Of a stretch of 32,569 nt of DNA, positions 23,184 to 30,997 are shown piece after piece (positions within the stretch are counted from its first letter, which is position 1; every line of letters starts with the position of its first letter). The notes under the pieces were generated by a model. That model did not search any database. It had not been told where the DNA came from and worked only from the letters and a program-made list of their open reading frames with translations. The stretch lies in NCBI RefSeq assembly GCF_003105115.1, contig NZ_QETH01000050.1, forward strand, positions 1-32,569, read 5' to 3'. The DNA is from Flavobacterium sp. HTF (GTDB taxonomy: Bacteria; Bacteroidota; Bacteroidia; Flavobacteriales; Flavobacteriaceae). A program made the position numbers and the translations under genes.

Positions 23184-23212
23184 TTGTTTAAGAAAAACTC
23201 TTACTACCTTTG
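23184..23212 (+). promoter_or_regulatory. promoter inside the gldO terminator
   Basis: TTG at 23184-23186, an 18-base spacer and TACCTTTG at 23205-23212 fit the Bacteroidetes -33/-7 consensus. The -7 box lies in the loop side of the gldO terminator hairpin. Predicted start near 23219 leaves a leader of about 28 bases before the ATG at 23248. Confidence 0.55.
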
Positions 23213-23228
23213 TATGTAAGAGTTTTTT
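23193..23228 (+). terminator. gldO terminator
   Basis: AAAAACTCTTAC pairs with GTAAGAGTTTTT around a short TACCTTTGTAT centre, ending in six T. Its core (CTTACTACcTTTGTA) resembles the gldN terminator (CTTACTACaTTTGTA), so both probably come from the same ancestral terminator. Confidence 0.82.
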
Positions 23229-23247
23229 ATATTTTACCTTTTTATAA

Positions 23248-24297
23248 ATGATTGATTATTTAATTGTCGGGTGTGGATTGGCAGGAATTTCATTTTCAGA
23301 AATTGCGCTTAAAAACGATAAATCTATTTTAGTAATAGATGATACCTCTCAAGTTTCTTCCAGAGTGGCAGGAGGTTTGTATAATCCTGTGATTTTAAAA
23401 CGCTTTAGCGAAGTCTGGAAAGCAGAAGAGCAATTAAACCTGATGGAAGATTTCTACAATAGTATTGAGCTTAAATTGAAAACTAAAGTCAATTTTAAGC
23501 TGCCTATTTTAAGGAAGTTCTTCTCTATTGAAGAGCAAAATAATTGGTTTGCGGCTTCTGACAAACCACTTTTGGCTCCTTTTCTTTCGACAAAAATTAT
23601 TTTTGATAAATTTTCAGGAATTGATTCGCCTTATGATTATGGAGAAGTTTTACATACAGGCTATGTGGATACTGCGCTTTTATTAGATAAATACCATGAA
23701 TATTTAATAGAAAATAACCTTCTTCTTCAAGAATCATTTGATTATTCTAAACTGGTAATCAATGATGAGTATGTCGTGTACAAAAATTATCAGGCTAAAA
23801 ATATAATCTTTGCAGAAGGTTTTGGCCTGCATGCTAATCCTTTTTTTCAGGATCTTCCGCTTGACGGTACAAAAGGAGAATTATTTGTAATAAAAGCTCC
23901 GGAACTAAATCTGGATGTTATAGTGAATACCAGCGTTTTTATCCTGCCTATGGGAAATGATTTATTTAAAGTAGGTGCTACATACAACTGGAAAGACAAA
24001 ACAGACCTGCCAACCGAAGAAGGGAGAGCAGAATTAGTTGAAAGAATTCAGGAAATAATCAATTGTGATTTTGAAATTGTTTCTCATTTTGGAGGCGTCA
24101 GGCCAACTGTGCGAGACCGCAGGCCAATAATTGGTACTCACAGCCAACATAAATCATTGCATATACTGAATGGTCTGGGAACCCGTGGCGTAATGTTGGG
24201 GCCTGCAATGGCAAAAGACCTTTTTTATCACATTGAGAATAAAACCGTATTAGATCCTGTAATTGATATTAACAGGTTTTATAAGAAAAAGAAATAG
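23248..24297 (+). CDS. FAD-dependent oxidoreductase, D-amino-acid-oxidase family
   Basis: A 349-residue flavoprotein of the DAO/glycine-oxidase fold. The N-terminal FAD dinucleotide motif is VGCGLAGIS (Gly8-x-Gly-x-x-Gly13) followed by ILVIDD, with SSRVAGGLYNPVILKRF just after. The C-terminal FAD/substrate region has GVRPTVRDRRPIIG and LNGLGTRGVMLGP. Family members oxidise amines or amino acids with O2 or another acceptor; the substrate here is unknown. It has its own promoter match inside the gldO terminator and ends seven bases from the convergent DUF983 gene. Confidence 0.87.
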   Translation: MIDYLIVGCGLAGISFSEIALKNDKSILVIDDTSQVSSRVAGGLYNPVILKRFSEVWKAEEQLNLMEDFYNSIELKLKTKVNFKLPILRKFFSIEEQNNWFAASDKPLLAPFLSTKIIFDKFSGIDSPYDYGEVLHTGYVDTALLLDKYHEYLIENNLLLQESFDYSKLVINDEYVVYKNYQAKNIIFAEGFGLHANPFFQDLPLDGTKGELFVIKAPELNLDVIVNTSVFILPMGNDLFKVGATYNWKDKTDLPTEEGRAELVERIQEIINCDFEIVSHFGGVRPTVRDRRPIIGTHSQHKSLHILNGLGTRGVMLGPAMAKDLFYHIENKTVLDPVIDINRFYKKKK

Positions 24298-24304
24298 GCG
24301 GTTG

Positions 24305-24700
24305 TTATTTAATTTTTGCTTTCGAATCAAATTTAGGATCGTACGAAACAAACATGTTAATATAAATATTTCTTGAAAGACGCAAAACGAACGGAAATAA
24401 TAGCACTAAGGTTACTATAATGCTAAGAAAAGATTGTTCTATCGTTGTTCCAAAAAAAACAAACGAAACTATAAATGCAGCAATTCCCACCGCTACATTT
24501 AATCCGTAACTCACATACATTGCCCCGTAAAAAAAAGACGGTTCAATTTGATATTTCAGTCCACAGTGACCGCAGTGGTCATTCATTTTTAAAACTTTAG
24601 ATAAATGAAGCGGATTCTGATCTGAATACATGCTTTCATTTTGGCATCTTGGGCAACTTCCTGTAAAAATACTTTTTATTTTAGATCCTTTGTTGAACAT
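24305..24700 (-). CDS. DUF983 membrane protein
   Basis: A 131-residue protein with an N-terminal zinc-ribbon-like pair CPRC (about 15-18) and CGHC (about 38-41) followed by two membrane segments (about 63-83 and 88-108). This arrangement is typical of DUF983 proteins, which are of unknown function; in some bacteria they lie near cytochrome oxidase genes, but not here. No clear promoter was found. It is convergent with the FAD oxidoreductase gene and backs onto the long gap before the ABC-F gene. Confidence 0.8.
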   Translation of the reverse strand: MFNKGSKIKSIFTGSCPRCQNESMYSDQNPLHLSKVLKMNDHCGHCGLKYQIEPSFFYGAMYVSYGLNVAVGIAAFIVSFVFFGTTIEQSFLSIIVTLVLLFPFVLRLSRNIYINMFVSYDPKFDSKAKIK

Positions 24701-25011
24701 CTTAATATTGACTGTTTTATGAAGATTTTAAAAAAATGATAGTTTTAAAATCAGTTAAATCGTACGGAATTGTGTTACAAAAACAGTTGTAAAGATAGTG
24801 ATTAACTTTGTTTTTTATGAAGCCCTATTTCCTTTTTGCTCTATAGTGCGGTAAGGTTTCTTATTATTTGCTTTGATATTTTATTTTAAATGAAAATAAA
24901 AGACTAAAATTAGTCAGAAGACATTTAAAGACTAAAGCAGGTACTTTTATAACTTCTTGGATTATTGTAAAAGCTATCAGTATTCAGGGGTAAAACTTCA
25001 ATTAAATGTTA
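24701..25011. other. gene-free stretch upstream of the ABC-F gene
   Basis: No open frame, tRNA or riboswitch that I can recognise. It contains the palindrome GACTAAAATTAGTC (24902-24915), which may be an operator or chance. It probably holds the DUF983 promoter, but no TAnnTTTG match was seen on that strand. Confidence 0.5.
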
Positions 25012-25019
25012 TACTTTTG
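25012..25019 (+). promoter_or_regulatory. -7 box of the ABC-F gene
   Basis: TACTTTTG (TAnnTTTG) preceded by TTA and followed by CAC. Transcription from here gives a leader of about 107 bases, long for this genome. The leader contains a small hairpin (AATGG ... CCATT, 25089-25107) shortly before the ATG. A -33 TTG is not evident. Confidence 0.45.
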
Positions 25020-25132
25020 CACTTTCAAAACGTAAATTAAAAAATCAACAGTATTTGCAGTTGATTATGCGTTAAATTAATAAATCACAATGGTTTAGGA
25101 AGCCATTACATCTTAGCAATAGTCAATACATT

Positions 25133-27046
25133 ATGCTTAATATACACAATCTTTCTGTTTCCTTTGGAGGAACATATTTATTTGAAGAAGTTACTTTTCG
25201 TTTAGGAGCAGGGGACCGCGTTGGTCTTGTTGGTAAAAACGGGGCTGGTAAATCGACAATGCTTAAAATGCTGGCGAGAGATTTTGCTCCGGATTCCGGT
25301 GTTATTTCTCAGGAGAAAGATATCAAAATGGGATTTCTGCGTCAGGATATTGACTTTGAACACGGAAGAACTGTTTTAGAAGAGGCATATGAGGCTTTTA
25401 CTGAAATTAAAATTGTAGAAAAAAAGTTAGAAGAAATCAATCATCAATTGGTTACAAGAACCGATTATGAAAGTGAAGAATACGGACAAATCATCGAAGA
25501 TTTATCTGATTACACACACCGTTTTGATCTTTTAGGAGGTTATAACTATGTGGGAGATACCGAGAAAATCCTTTTGGGTTTAGGTTTTAAGAGAGAAGTT
25601 TTTAATAACCAAACCGAAACTTTTTCAGGAGGGTGGAGAATGCGTATTGAGCTTGCAAAGCTTTTATTGCAGTCAAATGATGTACTGCTTCTGGATGAGC
25701 CAACCAACCACTTAGATATCGAAAGTATTATCTGGTTAGAAAGTTTCCTTCGTAATTATCCTGGAGTTGTGGTAATCGTATCGCACGATAAAATGTTTTT
25801 GGACAATGTTACCAACAGAACAATCGAAATCTCTTTAGGAAAAGCATACGACTTCAATAAACCATATTCTCAATATCTGGAATTGCGTCATGAAATTCGT
25901 GAGAAACAATTGGCAACTCAGAAAAACCAACAGAAAAAGATTGAAGAAACTGAAAAATTAATCGAGAAATTCCGTGCAAAAGCTTCAAAAGCTTCTATGG
26001 CGCAATCGTTAATTAAAAAATTAGATAAAGTAGAAAGAATCGAAGTTGATGAAGACGATAATTCGGTAATGAATATCTCTTTTCCTGTTTCTAAAGAACC
26101 GGGTAAAGTGGTAATCGAAGCAGAAAATGTTACAAAAGCTTACGGAGATAAAACGATATTAAAAGATATCAGTTTGCTGGTTGAAAGAGGAAGCAAAATT
26201 GCCTTTGTTGGTCAAAACGGACAGGGAAAATCGACTTTCATTAAAGCATTAGTAAATGAATTTGAATATCAGGGAAATATTAAATTAGGACATAATGTTC
26301 AGTTAGGATATTTTGCTCAAAATCAGGCCGAATATTTAGATGGAGAAATTACATTGCTGCGAACTATGGAAGATGCTGCAACCGATACCAACCGTTCTAA
26401 AGTTCGTGATATGCTGGGTTCATTTTTATTTCGCGGAGACGATGTAGAGAAAAAAGTAAAAGTACTTTCAGGAGGTGAGCGAAACCGTTTGGCGCTTTGT
26501 AAACTATTGTTACAGCCAATTAATGTATTGCTGATGGATGAGCCTACGAATCACCTGGATATTAAATCTAAGAACGTTTTAAAAGCGGCACTTCAGAAAT
26601 TTGGCGGAACTTTATTGTTAGTTTCTCACGACAGGGATTTCCTTCAGGGAATGTCAAATATCGTTTACGAATTTAAAGATCAGAAAATCAAGGAATATTT
26701 AGGTGATATCAACTACTTCTTAGAACAGCGTAATCTGGAAAATATGCGAGAAGTTGAGAAAAAAGATGTTGCAAAAGTGGCAGCTCCAAAAGAAAACAAC
26801 AAAACTTCATATGAAGACCAGAAAAAAGGCAAAGCGCTTCAAAACAAATTAAGTAAAGTTGAAAGCAAGATCAAACAATTGGAAAAAGACATTCAGCACG
26901 ATGACAAAATGCTGGCTTCAAATTATGACAAACATATCGAAGATGCCTCATTTTTTACAGCTTACAATAAAAAGAAAGCAGATTTAGATCAATTGCTTCT
27001 GGATTGGGAAATTGTTCAGGAAGAAATAGATAATTTCAACGCATAA
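25133..27046 (+). CDS. ABC-F family ATPase
   Basis: A 637-residue protein with two ABC ATPase domains in one chain and no membrane segment. Domain 1 has Walker A GKNGAGKST (34-42), signature FSGGWRMRIELAKLL and Walker B VLLLDEPTNHLDI. A charged linker (about 245-330) follows. Domain 2 has GQNGQGKST, LSGGERNRLALCKLL and VLLMDEPTNHLD. The C-terminal 90 residues form a coiled coil (NKLSKVESKIKQLEKDIQ), as in the Uup-like branch. ABC-F proteins act on the ribosome, in translation rescue or resistance, or, for Uup, affect DNA and ribosome assembly. Which subfamily applies is uncertain. A strong terminator follows. Confidence 0.92.
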   Translation: MLNIHNLSVSFGGTYLFEEVTFRLGAGDRVGLVGKNGAGKSTMLKMLARDFAPDSGVISQEKDIKMGFLRQDIDFEHGRTVLEEAYEAFTEIKIVEKKLEEINHQLVTRTDYESEEYGQIIEDLSDYTHRFDLLGGYNYVGDTEKILLGLGFKREVFNNQTETFSGGWRMRIELAKLLLQSNDVLLLDEPTNHLDIESIIWLESFLRNYPGVVVIVSHDKMFLDNVTNRTIEISLGKAYDFNKPYSQYLELRHEIREKQLATQKNQQKKIEETEKLIEKFRAKASKASMAQSLIKKLDKVERIEVDEDDNSVMNISFPVSKEPGKVVIEAENVTKAYGDKTILKDISLLVERGSKIAFVGQNGQGKSTFIKALVNEFEYQGNIKLGHNVQLGYFAQNQAEYLDGEITLLRTMEDAATDTNRSKVRDMLGSFLFRGDDVEKKVKVLSGGERNRLALCKLLLQPINVLLMDEPTNHLDIKSKNVLKAALQKFGGTLLLVSHDRDFLQGMSNIVYEFKDQKIKEYLGDINYFLEQRNLENMREVEKKDVAKVAAPKENNKTSYEDQKKGKALQNKLSKVESKIKQLEKDIQHDDKMLASNYDKHIEDASFFTAYNKKKADLDQLLLDWEIVQEEIDNFNA

Positions 27047-27066
27047 TTTTAAGTTTATAATAAATC

Positions 27067-27100
27067 GCAGATTTCAGCCCACGTTGAAATCTGCTTTTTT
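27067..27100 (+). terminator. terminator after the ABC-F gene
   Basis: Perfect 10-bp stem GCAGATTTCA / TGAAATCTGC, loop of eight, followed by nine T. It lies 20 bases after the stop. Confidence 0.9.
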
Positions 27101-27124
27101 TTTCACCTATTTTGGTTTGCTAAA

Positions 27125-28087
27125 TCACTTAATAATTCCAATAGATTTTGAGTGCATAATTGCCTGGCTGCTATCTTTAAAATAACAGACCGAAACATCT
27201 AAATCTTCCAGATTTTTCAAAACAGTTTTTGTTTTTTCTTTTTGATGCTTACCGGTTTGTCTAATATATACAGCCTTAACGGTTACAGGAAATATTTTGC
27301 AGATTTGCTCGTATAAAAAAGGATCATGTTGCGAATCATCTCCCAATAAAACATATTTTAAGTTGGGATAAAATTCTAAAACATGTTTTATCTTATCAAA
27401 TTTGTGATTGTGATTTCCGCGACCACTCATAAAGAAATCAGTGACCCCTCTTTTAATATCTTTTAATAAAATAACAGCTCTTGGCAACTGATGTATTTTA
27501 GTAAATTTTACGATAAAATTATAGAGATTCCATTCGCTGCTCGAAACATAAAAAAAAGCATTTTCTTCTTCCTTATTATTTCTTCCGGCTGAACTCAATG
27601 CCTGATAATGAGGAACAACGCCTTCAAAAACTTTACGGTCATTCACATTTTTAAAAAGAAGAATGTATATTTTTTTAAAGACATTACGGGTATGCGAAAT
27701 CAAAAAAGTATCATCAATGTCTGATATGATTCCCAGGTTTCCTTCATGCGGCCTTATAAAGCTTCCTTTTGCGGTAATTGTTTCTGATTTATGTTTTATG
27801 CTTACTTCGTATTCCATCCATCCAAAATCAAATTCTTTTTCAATCGGAATGCAAAATTTAAAATAGCCATCATCTAAGGTTTTAGAATGAATTTGCTTAT
27901 TGCCACATTTTAAGTAAACATCATAATTTTTAATCGTTTTTATCCTGAACTGATTGATTATTGAAGTTGCATTTTTAAAGTTTTTCTTCTGATAATCATA
28001 ATCATACAGTCTTTTGAAAACATGACCCATCACGATTAATTCCTGTTCATTCGCATAACCCCGATATAATTGTAGAATTGGTTTCAT
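27125..28087 (-). CDS. App1-family phosphatidate phosphatase (DUF2183)
   Basis: A 320-residue protein with the App1 catalytic domain. The HAD-type phosphatase motif DxDxT is in IISDIDDTFLISHT (Asp123, Asp125, Thr127). Later motifs are the FFYVSSSEWNLYNF stretch (179-192) and YVLLGDDSQHD (245-254). The N-terminal 110 residues look like a beta-sandwich. Yeast App1 converts phosphatidic acid to diacylglycerol; bacterial members are mostly untested. There is no signal peptide, so it is probably cytoplasmic. It is divergent, with 59 bp between, from the lipid-kinase gene that makes phosphatidic acid. Confidence 0.83.
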   Translation of the reverse strand: MKPILQLYRGYANEQELIVMGHVFKRLYDYDYQKKNFKNATSIINQFRIKTIKNYDVYLKCGNKQIHSKTLDDGYFKFCIPIEKEFDFGWMEYEVSIKHKSETITAKGSFIRPHEGNLGIISDIDDTFLISHTRNVFKKIYILLFKNVNDRKVFEGVVPHYQALSSAGRNNKEEENAFFYVSSSEWNLYNFIVKFTKIHQLPRAVILLKDIKRGVTDFFMSGRGNHNHKFDKIKHVLEFYPNLKYVLLGDDSQHDPFLYEQICKIFPVTVKAVYIRQTGKHQKEKTKTVLKNLEDLDVSVCYFKDSSQAIMHSKSIGIIK

Positions 28088-28146
28088 TAATTATGTACTT
28101 TTATATATGTAAATTAATTATTTTAATCGGTTATAAAAATTAAATT

Positions 28147-29016
28147 TTGAAAAATAACATCATTTTTGTTGTAAATCCAATTTCAGGTGATTTAGACAAA
28201 ACAGACTTAATAGACGCAGTAAACGAGTTTTCGATCACCAATAATTTTCATTTAACTGTTTATGAAACTACAGGAAAACAGGATATTAAAGCACTACAGT
28301 TGCTTTATGAAGAGCATAAGCCGGACAGAATTGTTGTTGCAGGAGGAGACGGAACCATAAAAATGGTTGCCGAAGCCATGGAGCAGCACGATGTCATAAT
28401 AGGTGTTTTGCCTGCCGGCTCTGCTAACGGTTTATCCGTCGATTTAAATTTACCAAATACTATCGAAGAAAATCTCAAAATAGCTTTTTTGAATCATTAC
28501 ATTGAAATGGATATGATTTGCATTAATGGGAAAAAAAGCATCCATTTAAGTGATATCGGACTAAACGCTGATTTGGTCAAGAATTACGAAGAAAGCAATT
28601 TAAGAGGTTTTTGGGGTTATGCATTACAGGCATATACCACTCTTGTGGATTATAATGAGCCTTTTGTAGCAACGATTACCACAAATAAAGAAACAAGTAT
28701 ACATCCGGCCCGAATGATTGTAATCGCTAATTCCCAGAAATACGGAACCGGCGTGACGATTAATCCGAATGGTGTGGTAAACGACGGAAAATTTGAATTG
28801 GTGATCTTAAAAAGCCTTGATTTATTATTGCTGGGGAAAATCATAACCGGAAATATGCCAATTGATTCTGATGATATTGTAATTATCTCAACAGATAAAG
28901 CTACAATAACAACAGATTATCCTGTTAATTTTCAGATTGACGGAGAGTATTGCGGTGCCCAGACTTCTCTTGAAATTCATATTTTGCACAAGCAGATGAA
29001 ATTAGCAGTGCCTTAG
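28147..29016 (+). CDS. diacylglycerol/lipid kinase family protein
   Basis: A 289-residue lipid kinase of the DagK/YegS type. The N-terminal nucleotide-binding motif is VVAGGDGTIKMVAEAM (GGDGT at 66-70), with LPAGSANGLSVDL after it and the C-terminal FQIDGEYC in the substrate half. It is predicted to phosphorylate diacylglycerol or a related lipid at the inner face of the membrane. The start must be TTG at 28147: an in-frame stop lies two codons before it and the next ATG is beyond the GGDGT motif. It pairs divergently with the App1-type phosphatase gene and converges on the acyltransferase gene. Confidence 0.88.
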   Translation: MKNNIIFVVNPISGDLDKTDLIDAVNEFSITNNFHLTVYETTGKQDIKALQLLYEEHKPDRIVVAGGDGTIKMVAEAMEQHDVIIGVLPAGSANGLSVDLNLPNTIEENLKIAFLNHYIEMDMICINGKKSIHLSDIGLNADLVKNYEESNLRGFWGYALQAYTTLVDYNEPFVATITTNKETSIHPARMIVIANSQKYGTGVTINPNGVVNDGKFELVILKSLDLLLLGKIITGNMPIDSDDIVIISTDKATITTDYPVNFQIDGEYCGAQTSLEIHILHKQMKLAVP

Positions 29017-29033
29017 TTTTTGTCCCTTAAAAT

Positions 29034-29062
29034 CTTTGGCAAAGTTCTAAACTTTGTCAAAG
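29034..29062. terminator. imperfect hairpin between convergent genes
   Basis: CTTTGGCAAAGTT pairs with AACTTTGTCAAAG with one mismatch, between the lipid-kinase and acyltransferase stops. It has no real T tract, so it is only a possible bidirectional terminator or a small dispersed repeat. Confidence 0.4.
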
Positions 29063-29065
29063 TTA

Positions 29066-30211
29066 TTATTTAAAAGGATTTCGTTCTTTCCATTCTGTTT
29101 TTGGTTCCAGATAATCGAATAGTTTTCCAATGTTTTTGTTAATCAAGGCATTGCTATGGGTAATGAGTCCGTACATTTTTACCGGTTTTGCCCCGACTGA
29201 ACTTTTTATTTCGAGTGCAGTTCTCGCAAAAACAACTTCTTTGAAACCCTGATTAATAGAATAAGCGATCATATCATACAGCATATTTAGATATAACATT
29301 TTATCGCGTTGGATGTTTTCGTTATAACCTAAAAAATAGGTATCCATTACGGTACCATTTTTTATTAGAGTATTAAAACCGATTAATTTTTCATCCAAAA
29401 AATAACCATAGAAAAGAAAATTTTCTTTCATGATTTCCTTAAAAATCCGAAAATGGTTCCTGGCTAAAAAGAAAGTATTGAAAGGAGCATTTTTTGCCAC
29501 ATGAAAATATAAATCATAAATAGTCTCTTCATGTTTGATGATTTCATCCAGAGACATTTTCTGTTTTTCAATTCCTTCACTCTTTTTTCGTGCACGTTTG
29601 TACTGATCGCGGTATTTTTTAGAAAGCGCTTCAATATAATCCTGTTCTGTTTTCCATTCAGGATTGATGTCGAAAATCATATTCGGCTGAGTCGAAAACG
29701 TAAAGTTGTTTTTGAATTCTGCTTTTAAAGGTTCAATTTCTTTTTCGGTAAAATCTTTTATGCTTGTAATGTGAACTTTTCGTCCTTTTGATTTAAAATC
29801 TTTTTTTAACTCATTAATCGCTTTATGAAGTGTTTTAATAATTTTTGCCCCGTTTACTTCTTTTGAAAAAGAAAATGCATTTTGACCAGTAAGCATATTA
29901 TTCCCTACAAACAAAACATGCGAAGCAAAATTTTTAAAAGCGAAATTGCGGACAGAAGTCTTTAAACATTGATCGCGTTCGCCAAAAGATTCCAGTTTTT
30001 CGGCAAAAATAAATTGTGTCAGGGCAATACCGACAAGTTTTTCATGTTTAAAAATCCCAATAAAATGGCAAACCATGTTTACTGGAGAAGATTTTTCAAG
30101 AACTTCAAGGTATTCCCGGGTCAAAAAAATATTTTGAGTGGTCAGCGAGTTCCATTCTTTTGGGAGTAATGACGCGCTATTGTATATTTGAAAAGAATAA
30201 GTTGTATTCAA
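29066..30211 (-). CDS. GNAT/FemAB-like acyltransferase
   Basis: A 381-residue cytoplasmic protein with the shape of the GNAT_acetyltransf_6/FemAB-like group: an N-terminal half with SLLPKEWNSLTTQNIFLTREYLEVL-type start, a Lys/Arg-rich linker near 200 (KKYRDQYKRARKKSEG) and a second GNAT-like half with AKNAPFNTFFLARNHF, YGYFLDEKLIGFNTLI and GYNENIQRDKMLYLNMLYD. Substrate is unknown; relatives transfer amino acids or acyl groups to peptidoglycan or lipids. It has a good promoter match and is convergent with the lipid-kinase gene. Confidence 0.7.
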   Translation of the reverse strand: MNTTYSFQIYNSASLLPKEWNSLTTQNIFLTREYLEVLEKSSPVNMVCHFIGIFKHEKLVGIALTQFIFAEKLESFGERDQCLKTSVRNFAFKNFASHVLFVGNNMLTGQNAFSFSKEVNGAKIIKTLHKAINELKKDFKSKGRKVHITSIKDFTEKEIEPLKAEFKNNFTFSTQPNMIFDINPEWKTEQDYIEALSKKYRDQYKRARKKSEGIEKQKMSLDEIIKHEETIYDLYFHVAKNAPFNTFFLARNHFRIFKEIMKENFLFYGYFLDEKLIGFNTLIKNGTVMDTYFLGYNENIQRDKMLYLNMLYDMIAYSINQGFKEVVFARTALEIKSSVGAKPVKMYGLITHSNALINKNIGKLFDYLEPKTEWKERNPFK

Positions 30212-30230
30212 AAGTGAAAGCTAATTTGTT

Positions 30231-30259
30231 CAAAATTAGATAATATTTATAAGAACCAA
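30231..30259 (-). promoter_or_regulatory. promoter of the acyltransferase gene
   Basis: On the minus strand TTG (30259-30257), an 18-base spacer and TAATTTTG (30238-30231) precede the ATG at 30211 by 19 bases. Both elements and the spacing fit the consensus. Confidence 0.55.
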
Positions 30260-30281
30260 TTCGGTTTAAGTTATTATTAAG

Positions 30282-30318
30282 AAAAACCCGTTTGAATTAG
30301 ATTTTCAAACGGGTTTTT
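30282..30318 (-). terminator. terminator of the DUF1761 gene
   Basis: Fifteen-base arms AAAAACCCGTTTGAA / TTCAAACGGGTTTTT around a 7-base loop, 13 bases after the DUF1761 stop. A and T runs on both sides make it usable in either direction. Confidence 0.85.
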
Positions 30319-30330
30319 ATCATTTATGAT

Positions 30331-30819
30331 TTAAGCGAAACCGCAAACAATTCCGCCCATTAAAGTCAGGGTAAGCATCCAGAATCCGGCGTGTATAAGG
30401 ATGTATTTCCACGATTTTCTTTCGAACAATCCATTAATTCCGATAACAGGGAAAGCAAAAAGCAAGCCTGAAATAAAACCATGTAACGCTCCATGTTTAA
30501 AAGTACGGTACGCCGTTCCGTAGTCGGCCATAAAAGCAGCAAAGGAAGGCTTTGCAGCATCCAGTAACGGAGGTCCGCCCACCATTCCGACAGCTCCCGA
30601 CTGATGAATTGTGAGCGACATAAGTGTCATTGTAATCATCAAAGAAAAAACATACGTTAAACCGAATATTTTTAACATGTTTCCGGTTTTAAGCTGTTCC
30701 TGCGTCAGATTATTTTCTCTCATCCAGATTGTTCCAAAAACTTTTGGATGATACCATACAAATCCGACTACGAGGGTCACAAGAGCAGCAAGTAATAGTG
30801 CGATAAAGTTAATTTCCAT
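30331..30819 (-). CDS. DUF1761 membrane protein
   Basis: A 162-residue protein with four membrane segments (about 5-23, 50-70, 108-128, 137-157). The start MEINFIALLLAALVTLVVGFVWYHPKVFG and the pattern WMRENNLTQEQL are characteristic of DUF1761, a family of unknown function. It is a single-gene unit with a -7 match 28 bases upstream and a strong terminator. Confidence 0.82.
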   Translation of the reverse strand: MEINFIALLLAALVTLVVGFVWYHPKVFGTIWMRENNLTQEQLKTGNMLKIFGLTYVFSLMITMTLMSLTIHQSGAVGMVGGPPLLDAAKPSFAAFMADYGTAYRTFKHGALHGFISGLLFAFPVIGINGLFERKSWKYILIHAGFWMLTLTLMGGIVCGFA

Positions 30820-30846
30820 AATATAAAGGTTTAATTGTTAGTTGAT

Positions 30847-30854
30847 CAAATTTA
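30847..30854 (-). promoter_or_regulatory. -7 box of the DUF1761 gene
   Basis: Minus strand TAAATTTG (TAnnTTTG) 28 bases before the ATG at 30819. No -33 TTG found. Confidence 0.4.
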
Positions 30855-30997
30855 CTAAAAAAGATCATTATTAGGCTGTTTTTTGAAAGTAGTAAAAAGA
30901 AGGTTAAAAAATTACTTATTAACACTTTGTCGACATTTGAGGCTTTGTATGGGTAAAATGCATAATTTTATCCCGAAAACAAAACCCCAAATCTGTT

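Noticed and set aside
24701..25132. tRNA or riboswitch in the long gap before the ABC-F gene
   Set aside because: No cloverleaf, CCA end or recognisable conserved aptamer; only a short hairpin and a small palindrome.
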